Shown: positions 1 through 4,445 of the stretch, piece by piece
Numbering within the stretch: position 1 is the first letter of the stretch
Layout of the letters: the number at the start of each line of letters is the position of its first letter
From: an uncultured Collinsella sp.
Lineage (GTDB): Bacteria > Actinomycetota > Coriobacteriia > Coriobacteriales > Coriobacteriaceae
Direction of reading: 5' to 3'
DNA: 5,554 nt
NCBI GenBank assembly: GCA_902465425.1
Contig: CABQNA010000110.1
Location: forward strand, 1 to 5,554
Translations under genes and position numbers: made by a program
The notes under the pieces: generated by a model
The model's database searches: none
The model's input: the letters and a program-made list of their open reading frames with translations, nothing else
Told to the model about the DNA's origin: nothing

Positions 1-475
1 GCATCACGACGTCGCCGGCATGGGCCTCCTCGGCGGCAGAGCGAACGTTCTCCCCTACCTTGGCCGGCGCCGAGAAGCGAACGTGCGAGCCCTCGTTGCC
101 GTCGCCATCAAGCACGTCGACGATCTCGTACTTCACCACGGCATCGGCACCTTCGGGTACCGGCGCGCCCGTCATGATGCGGACTGTCTCGCCCGTGCCG
201 ATTGTGCCCTCAAACACATGGCCCGCGGCCTCGTGTCCGATAACGTCGAGCGTCACCGGCGCCTCGCCAGATGCCTGCGCCAAGTCCGCCGCGCGCACGG
301 CATACCCGTCCATGGCGCTGTTGGCAAACGGCGAGATATCGATATCGGCCACCGCGTCCTCGGCCAAGGGAAGGCCGGCGGCCTGCCACACGGGTATCTC
401 GACGAGATCGGTCGGAGCAACGTGCGACAGGATAATCGACTGTGCGTCATTCAACGGAATGAGTTTCTCTGCCAT
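1..475 (-). CDS. moeA: Molybdopterin molybdenumtransferase MoeA, N-terminal part (runs off the left edge)
   Basis: MoeA inserts molybdate into adenylylated molybdopterin, the last step of molybdenum cofactor synthesis in the cytoplasm. The first 158 residues are visible, from ATG at 475-473. The protein begins MAEKLIPLNDAQ. It carries the family signature SAMDGYAVR at residues 53-61 and the conserved stretch RIMTGAPVPEGADAVV at 99-114, followed by GENVR at 141-145. E. coli MoeA has about 411 residues, so more than half of the gene lies outside the window, including the MPT-binding MogA-like domain. The start is supported by GAGGTG at 484-479, four bases upstream. The segment after GENVR reads SAAEEAHAGD, where many MoeA proteins have an RxxGEDI-like sequence; this looks like divergence, not damage. 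The gene is transcribed divergently from the CLC gene. The family call is secure; any partner genes to the left are unseen. Confidence 0.93.
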   Translation of the reverse strand, partial: MAEKLIPLNDAQSIILSHVAPTDLVEIPVWQAAGLPLAEDAVADIDISPFANSAMDGYAVRAADLAQASGEAPVTLDVIGHEAAGHVFEGTIGTGETVRIMTGAPVPEGADAVVKYEIVDVLDGDGNEGSHVRFSAPAKVGENVRSAAEEAHAGDVVM

Positions 476-532
476 ATGCACCTCTTAATGCCACGGCGCA
501 CAACAGGAGCGCCAATTCTTTATGCTTGTCTC

Positions 533-538
533 AGTATA
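533..538 (-). promoter_or_regulatory. Candidate -10 box for moeA
   Basis: Read on the minus strand this is TATACT, five of six matches to the sigma-70 -10 consensus. It lies about 57 bases upstream of the moeA ATG, giving a predicted leader of roughly 50 nt. I see no good -35 at 16-18 bases spacing. The same AT-rich spot reads TATAAT on the plus strand (535-540). The predicted leader contains a weak 5-bp inverted repeat, GGCGC at 495-499 and GCGCC at 509-513. This is inference from one box only. Confidence 0.33.
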
Positions 539-650
539 ATCCCCCGACGCACGACCGCGACTCGGCCTGTACCCGCAAATACACCTGTCGGTTGCAGGCC
601 GCGAAACAGAATGGAAACCAACCCACCGGCTCGTCGCGTTTACCGCGTTT

Positions 651-656
651 TATAAT
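651..656 (+). promoter_or_regulatory. Candidate -10 box for the CLC gene
   Basis: A perfect TATAAT lies 29 bases before the ATG at 686, which would place transcription start near 663 and leave a leader of only about 23 nt. No recognisable -35 lies at the right distance (628-633 is GGCTCG), and there is no TGn extension. An 8-bp palindrome, GTTGCAAC at 663-670, sits at the predicted start site and could bind a regulator, though it is short enough to be chance. Confidence 0.45.
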
Positions 657-685
657 GCTTGCGTTGCAACCTAAAAGAGGAACGT

Positions 686-2107
686 ATGGCTCATAACGAC
701 AAAACCGAAAGCGCAAACGAAACGCAGGATCATTCCCAGCCGCTCGACGATGGCGGTTTTTTCTCCCTGAACGACGTCATCATGGCCGGCAGGCATCAGC
801 TCACCCGTTCCGAGCAGCTCTTGGCAGCCGACACGCGCCGCAACGCCCGCAACCTACTCGCGAGCGCCAAGTTGCTCGTACTCGTCGCCATCGTCTCGCT
901 CGCCATGGGTGTTGCCGCTTGGGCATTTTTGGCCTCGCTGAATATCGCGACCGATTATCGCGAGCACCACGTGTGGATTTACGCGTTGCTTCCCGTCGTG
1001 GGCGTGGCTACCGCATGGGTGTACAAAAACCACGGCCTTGCCGCCAAACGAGGTAACAACCTGGTCATCGACTCCGCCCTGGGCACACGCCTTATCCATA
1101 TGCGCATGGCCGTCCTCACCTTCGTCTGCTCCACGCTCACGCACCTAACGGGCGGATCGGCCGGTCGCGAGGGAGCCGCGGTTCAGATTGGCGGCACCAT
1201 CGCCAGCAACATCTCGAGCCTCGCCCACCTCAAAAAGCATGACCACCACGACCTCATGCTCGCCGGCATCTCGTCGGCCTTTGGCGCCGTATTCGGTTCG
1301 CCCCTTGCCGGAGCTTTCTTTGGCATGGAGATGTGCTTTATCGGCAAGATCGACTACACCGCGGGCATCTACTGCCTGGTCGCCTCGTTTACCGGCTACT
1401 TTACATCACTCGCCCTGGGTACCGAGTACGAGGCGAATGTTATCGCCAGCGTTCCCAACATGACACCACGGACGGTTGTCATCGTTGTTATCAGCGCCAT
1501 TATCTTCGGTCTGACGGCACGCCTCTTTGCCTGGTCAGTTCGAACCGTCAAGAGCCTGTACGGTCGCTTTATCACCAATTACCTCGTTCGCGCACTCATA
1601 GGCGCACTCGTGGTTTTGGCCGCTTATACCCTCCTCGACGCCTGGGACTACGCCGGCCTTTCCACGTGGCTTTCCGGCGCCGGATTTGCCGGCAACACCA
1701 CCCTGGCGGACGCAGCCATCAAGTTGGTCGTCACAGCGCTCACCCTGGGCGCCGGCTTCCAAGGCGGCGAGGTCACGCCCCTGTTTGGTATCGGTGCGGC
1801 GCTCGGCGGCTGGATCGGTTGCCTCGTCGGAATCGACCCCAGCTTTCTGGCAGCGCTGGGCATGCTCGGCGTGTTCTGCGCCGGCCTTAACGTGCCCATC
1901 ACCACCTGCATGATGGCCATCGACCTGTTCCACGGCACGGCAGCCGGGTTCTTTGTCATCGTGGCCTTTATCAGCTACCTAACCGGCGGACACCGCGGCG
2001 TGTACCCTGCCCAGCGCATCATTTCACCCAAGCGCCGTTCGCTTATTGTGGATGAGGGCGGTACGGTAGCGGATGCTATCGAGCGCCACAACGACCTGAT
2101 AGAGTAG
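686..2107 (+). CDS. eriC: CLC-family transporter, fluoride/proton antiporter type (CLC-F / EriC-F)
   Basis: A 473-residue polytopic membrane protein of the CLC family. Where chloride CLCs have GSGIP, this protein has GNN at 123-125. The gating-glutamate motif is GREGAAVQIGG at 160-170, with Glu162 as the expected external gate. Where chloride CLCs have GIFAP, it has GGEVTPLFGIGAALG at 360-374. Asn or Met in the first loop and VT in the second are known features of the CLC-F clade, which exports fluoride in exchange for protons; fluoride transport by this protein is therefore inferred from family knowledge. By eye, Glu215 aligns with E. coli ClcA Glu202 and Met216 with the internal proton glutamate Glu203. 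The C-terminus has TGGHRGVYPAQRI and no CBS domains. About 60 hydrophilic residues precede the first membrane helix. The ATG at 686 is chosen because AGAGG (676-680) precedes it by five bases; a TTG at 659 would place this ribosome site inside the gene. The lipid kinase gene follows after 86 bp. Confidence 0.87.
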   Translation: MAHNDKTESANETQDHSQPLDDGGFFSLNDVIMAGRHQLTRSEQLLAADTRRNARNLLASAKLLVLVAIVSLAMGVAAWAFLASLNIATDYREHHVWIYALLPVVGVATAWVYKNHGLAAKRGNNLVIDSALGTRLIHMRMAVLTFVCSTLTHLTGGSAGREGAAVQIGGTIASNISSLAHLKKHDHHDLMLAGISSAFGAVFGSPLAGAFFGMEMCFIGKIDYTAGIYCLVASFTGYFTSLALGTEYEANVIASVPNMTPRTVVIVVISAIIFGLTARLFAWSVRTVKSLYGRFITNYLVRALIGALVVLAAYTLLDAWDYAGLSTWLSGAGFAGNTTLADAAIKLVVTALTLGAGFQGGEVTPLFGIGAALGGWIGCLVGIDPSFLAALGMLGVFCAGLNVPITTCMMAIDLFHGTAAGFFVIVAFISYLTGGHRGVYPAQRIISPKRRSLIVDEGGTVADAIERHNDLIE

Positions 2108-2181
2108 ATGTAATAATCGCCGTGCAGCCACAATCAGGGGCAATTCGACCTGAGCGCGACCGCACTGCCATGTCACACGCC

Positions 2182-2186
2182 GGGAG
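2182..2186 (+). promoter_or_regulatory. Ribosome binding site that sets the lipid kinase start
   Basis: GGGAG lies seven bases before the ATG at 2194. Earlier in-frame starts (GTG at 2122, ATG at 2170) have no comparable site in front of them. This supports 2194 as the real start, which also puts the conserved first strand TLIIANP near the N-terminus, as is usual for the family. Confidence 0.65.
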
Positions 2187-2193
2187 TCGCCCC

Positions 2194-3156
2194 ATGCACG
2201 CAACTGATTTTGGTCGCACGCTCATCATCGCCAACCCAGCCGCCCAGTCGGGTGCGGCGCGCGAAGTTGCCGAGCGCCTGCAACGCTTTTTGGATATGAC
2301 CGCGCGCGCATCCCAGTTTGACTTGGTGCTAACCGAGCGCATGGGACACGCCAAGGAGCTGGCCGCTCAGGCTCAGGGCTATCGCACCGTTATCGCCCTT
2401 GGCGGCGACGGCGTGATTCACGAGGTCGTCAACGGGCTTATGACGCAAAAGGAGGACGCCCGCCCCGCTCTTGCCATCCTGCCCGTTGGCTCCGGCAACG
2501 ATTTTGCCCAAACGCTCGGCATCGACGATTTCTCCGGCAAGGATTTTGGCGCACTGCTCACCTGTGAGCTGCAGCGTCAGGACATCGGGCGCATTCGCTT
2601 ATGGAACCCCGCAAGCGGCAGCGGCGAGGCTACCGTTGAGTACTACGACCAGACGCTCTCGGTCGGCATCGATGCCGCCATCGGCCTGGGCACCACCGAG
2701 CTGCGCAAAAAGACGGGCCTCGCCGGCGCTCCGCTCTACACTCTCTCGGGACTTGAGCAGTTTGGCCTACGCTATCGCAACTACCCCATGACGGTGAGCT
2801 TTGACGGTGCGCCCGCCGAGCGCGTGAGAGCGATCATCATGGCGATTCAGCTGGGTCCTACCTATGGCTCGGGCTATCGCATCTGTCCCGACGCCGACCC
2901 CTGTGACGGCATACTCGACGTCTGCTACGCCTGCGGCCCCGTTCCGCGCGCGGTCGCGCTTCCCATGTTCCTTTCGGCCAAAGATGGCCACCATACCAAA
3001 CTGCCACCGGTTCGCATGCGCCGCTGTCGCCATGCCGAGCTTACCTTTGAGGAGCCCGACTACCCCATTCAGGCCGATGGCGAGCCCATCGTCGCCTCGC
3101 GCATCGAGGTCGACGTCCTCGGCGGAGCCCTCCACGTCTGGCACCCCACCCGCTAG
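2194..3156 (+). CDS. Diacylglycerol kinase-like lipid kinase (DagK/YegS/BmrU family)
   Basis: A soluble 320-residue protein that should phosphorylate a lipid hydroxyl, most likely diacylglycerol, to phosphatidic acid at the inner face of the membrane. It begins with the nucleotide-binding domain: LIIANPAAQSG near residues 10-20, ALGGDGVIHEVVNGLM from about 68 to 83 (GGDG at 70-73), and LPVGSGNDFA ending near 105. The C-terminal beta-sandwich domain ends with IQADGEPI around 292-299, whose DGE is the usual late conserved element. About 300 residues is normal for DgkB and YegS proteins, so it appears complete. Members of this family also phosphorylate phosphatidylglycerol or other lipids, and sequence alone does not fix the substrate. 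It lies 86 bp after the CLC gene on the same strand with no terminator visible between them, so cotranscription is likely. It converges on the release-factor-like gene across a 27-bp inverted repeat. Confidence 0.9.
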   Translation: MHATDFGRTLIIANPAAQSGAAREVAERLQRFLDMTARASQFDLVLTERMGHAKELAAQAQGYRTVIALGGDGVIHEVVNGLMTQKEDARPALAILPVGSGNDFAQTLGIDDFSGKDFGALLTCELQRQDIGRIRLWNPASGSGEATVEYYDQTLSVGIDAAIGLGTTELRKKTGLAGAPLYTLSGLEQFGLRYRNYPMTVSFDGAPAERVRAIIMAIQLGPTYGSGYRICPDADPCDGILDVCYACGPVPRAVALPMFLSAKDGHHTKLPPVRMRRCRHAELTFEEPDYPIQADGEPIVASRIEVDVLGGALHVWHPTR

Positions 3157-3163
3157 CCCCGCC

Positions 3164-3234
3164 TAAGTTGCGGTGAAATAGGGACTGTTTATGCAGCTAA
3201 AGCCGCAAAACAGTCCCTATTTCACCGCAACTTA
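3164..3234. repeat. Perfect 27-bp inverted repeat with a 17-nt loop between convergent genes
   Basis: The left arm (3164-3190) is the exact reverse complement of the right arm (3208-3234). The core of each arm contains GAAATAGGGACTGTTT or its complement, and the loop is 3191-3207. The element starts 7 bp after the lipid kinase stop and ends 8 bp before the stop of the opposing gene, so it makes up nearly the whole intergenic gap. Transcripts from either side would form the same 27-bp hairpin at their 3' ends. There is no T-run after either arm, so it is not a textbook intrinsic terminator, although it could still block or process both transcripts. The length and perfection suggest a dispersed palindromic element (REP/MITE-like). 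That is inference, because only one copy is visible here. Confidence 0.9.
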
Positions 3235-3242
3235 TGAGGAGA

Positions 3243-3623
3243 TCATTCGTCGCTGCCTGGTTTGCGTCGGTTGGCCTTTTTAATGGCATTGAAGTGCTTG
3301 TCGTTGAGCCTGCGCTGGCGCGATCGCTGCGGCACTTTGGTCTTGACGCGACGGCGCGGCGGACGGCCACGACGCTCAAGCTCTGCCCTCAGCTTACGCA
3401 GACAGCAGCTGCGATTCTGAAACTGACTACGGCTCTCGCGCGCCGTCACGACAACCCCCGTGGGCCCATGCTTCATGCGTACCGCGGAGTCCGTCGTGTT
3501 CACGCCCTGTCCGCCCGGACCTGTCGCGCGAAACACCTGCACCTCGCAATCGCGCGCCAACTCCTCGACCGACATCTCGGCGTAGCGCGCATACTCGCGC
3601 CATCCCATCTTGTTCTCATCCAT
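3243..3623 (-). CDS. Small GGQ-domain release-factor-like protein (probable ribosome-rescue peptidyl-tRNA hydrolase)
   Basis: A 126-residue protein with the class I release factor catalytic motif [19 protein letters not shown] at 31-49 (GGQ at 37-39). It continues with HGPTGVVV and then RSQFQNR at 65-71, the same order as in RF1/RF2 domain 3. It has no room for the PCRF domain or the stop-codon-reading domain. The C-terminal third is strongly basic ([16 protein letters not shown] at 90-105, then IKKANRRK), like the tail of ArfB/YaeJ that enters the empty mRNA channel of stalled ribosomes. The family is therefore the RF-1-domain rescue factors (ArfB, mtRF-R/C12orf65-like), which hydrolyse peptidyl-tRNA without reading a codon. 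Ribosome rescue here is inferred from architecture. The ATG at 3623-3621 is chosen because GGGGAGG (3637-3631) lies seven bases upstream. An in-frame extension to 3689 would be translated through the xpt terminator hairpin and is unlikely. The gene is insulated from xpt by that hairpin, and its own promoter is not evident. Confidence 0.85.
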   Translation of the reverse strand: MDENKMGWREYARYAEMSVEELARDCEVQVFRATGPGGQGVNTTDSAVRMKHGPTGVVVTARESRSQFQNRSCCLRKLRAELERRGRPPRRRVKTKVPQRSRQRRLNDKHFNAIKKANRRKPGSDE

Positions 3624-3630
3624 ATCAACA

Positions 3631-3637
3631 CCTCCCC
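3631..3637 (-). promoter_or_regulatory. Strong ribosome binding site of the GGQ-domain gene
   Basis: Read on the minus strand this is GGGGAGG, seven bases before ATG at 3623. It is the strongest Shine-Dalgarno in the window and decides the start against the longer in-frame option at 3689. Confidence 0.8.
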
Positions 3638-3643
3638 TCATAC

Positions 3644-3679
3644 AAAAAATGTGACAAAGGGAAAGCCCCTTTGTCACAT
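3644..3679 (-). terminator. Intrinsic terminator after xpt
   Basis: On the minus strand a perfect 13-bp stem (3679-3667 pairing with 3661-3649, starting ATGTGACAAAGGG) encloses the 5-nt loop 3666-3662. It runs directly into a six-T tract (3649-3644). This is the classic hairpin plus T-tract layout, 28 bp after the xpt stop codon. It has no T-run on the plus strand, so it should act only on leftward transcription. The stem sequence partly resembles the arm of the palindrome at 3164-3234 (GTGA, A-rich step, GGG, CT), so it may also be a repeat-derived element. Confidence 0.82.
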
Positions 3680-3706
3680 CGCATACCAATCGCTTGTGCC
3701 GCGCGC

Positions 3707-4285
3707 TTAGGCGAAGGTGATCTCGCCGTTCTCGCAGTCCATATCGGCGATACGGGCTAGGCTCTCAACGCGGAAGCCGCGCTTACGGAGCTTATCGCCG
3801 CCGCCCTGGAAGCCCTTCTCCACCGCAATGCCAATGCCGGCAACCTCGGCGCCCGCGGCCTCGCAGATCTTGATAAGACCCTCGAGCGCGCAACCGTTGG
3901 CCAAAAAGTCGTCGATAATAAGGACCTTGTCGCCCTTGGACAGGAAGCGCTTGCCGACGATGACCGGGTACTCCTTTTGCTTGGTAAAGGAGTAGATGGT
4001 CGTGGCATACTGCTCGCCGTCGAGGTTGATGGACTGTGCCTTCTTAGCAAAGACCACCGGCACGCCGCCAAAATGCTGGGCTGCGATGCAAGCCATACCA
4101 ATGCCCGAAGCCTCGATCGTCAGGATCTTGTTGATCTCGACATCCTTGAACAGACGGGCCCACTCGGCGCCCATGTGGTCGAACAGCTCAACGTCGCACT
4201 GGTGGTTGAGGAAGGCATCAACCTTAAGGACGTTACCGGCCTTTACGATGCCGTCATGGCGAATACGATCCTCAAGCTCCTGCAT
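3707..4285 (-). CDS. xpt: Xanthine phosphoribosyltransferase
   Basis: Xpt joins xanthine to PRPP to give XMP, a purine-salvage step in the cytoplasm. The 192-residue protein is close to the 194 of B. subtilis Xpt and matches it along its length. It opens with [20 protein letters not shown], has [15 protein letters not shown] at 55-69, [11 protein letters not shown] at 78-88, and the PRPP-binding loop [11 protein letters not shown] at 121-131 with the paired acidic residues Asp125-Asp126. The late stretch [16 protein letters not shown] also fits the family. The ATG at 4285-4283 follows AAGGGG (4298-4293) at seven bases. An intrinsic terminator lies 28 bp after the stop codon. Upstream is a 160-bp gap to the MFS gene on the same strand with its own candidate promoter, so xpt is probably a single-gene unit. 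No xanthine permease gene is adjacent, unlike the xpt-pbuX operon of Bacillus. Confidence 0.95.
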   Translation of the reverse strand: MQELEDRIRHDGIVKAGNVLKVDAFLNHQCDVELFDHMGAEWARLFKDVEINKILTIEASGIGMACIAAQHFGGVPVVFAKKAQSINLDGEQYATTIYSFTKQKEYPVIVGKRFLSKGDKVLIIDDFLANGCALEGLIKICEAAGAEVAGIGIAVEKGFQGGGDKLRKRGFRVESLARIADMDCENGEITFA

Positions 4286-4300
4286 GGCGCAACCCCTTCT

Positions 4301-4318
4301 CGCGGCAAAGATACCGCG
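4301..4318 (-). other. Small hairpin next to the xpt ribosome binding site
   Basis: CGCGG at 4301-4305 can pair with CCGCG at 4314-4318 around an 8-nt loop. It ends three bases from the xpt Shine-Dalgarno, within the predicted leader. A 5-bp GC stem could modestly affect translation but is within what chance gives in GC-rich DNA. It does not resemble a purine riboswitch. Confidence 0.25.
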
Positions 4319-4340
4319 CGATTAATAAACGTTGTTCGAT

Positions 4341-4349
4341 AGTCTACCA
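4341..4349 (-). promoter_or_regulatory. Candidate extended -10 promoter of xpt
   Basis: On the minus strand this reads TGGTAGACT, a TGn extension followed by TAGACT (four of six matches to TATAAT). It would start transcription near 4334 and give a leader of about 50 nt. No good -35 exists: the spacing falls in a G-rich tract (minus strand, 4371-4354, runs of four, three and five G). Extended -10 promoters can dispense with a -35, so the call is plausible but weak. Confidence 0.38.
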
Positions 4350-4445
4350 CGGACCGACCCCCGCCCGCCCCACAAGCCACATCGCACCATAAAGCTGCAA
4401 GACCAGTAGATAGGCCCGATTCGTGGCAGACAGCCTCCCAACACG

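Noticed and set aside
20..655. A 211-codon plus-strand open frame at the left end
   Set aside because: It lies mostly antisense to moeA, has no recognisable domain and no ribosome site, and is the usual mirror frame of GC-rich coding DNA.
659..685. TTG start at 659 for the CLC protein
   Set aside because: The nine added residues include the Shine-Dalgarno of the ATG at 686, and the TTG is only three bases after the candidate -10 box, so it would not be transcribed from that promoter.
531..716. A 61-codon minus-strand frame in the divergent intergenic region
   Set aside because: It starts inside the CLC gene, has no ribosome site, and its product shows no recognisable features.
745..790. A GACGATGGCGG string inside the CLC gene that vaguely recalls the fluoride riboswitch start
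   Set aside because: It lies within the coding region, the required pairing partner segments are absent, and one short string of this kind is expected by chance.
2122..2193. GTG start at 2122 for the lipid kinase
   Set aside because: There is no ribosome site before it, the added residues are unlike the family, and GGGAG precedes the ATG at 2194 at proper spacing.
3164..3234. Calling the 27-bp palindrome a standard bidirectional intrinsic terminator
   Set aside because: Neither side has a T-run after the stem, and the arms are much longer than typical terminator stems; it is reported as a repeat with a possible 3'-end role instead.
3234..3710. A 158-codon plus-strand open frame beginning at the right arm of the palindrome
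   Set aside because: It is antisense to the GGQ-domain gene for its whole useful length, and that gene has a clear catalytic motif and a strong ribosome site.
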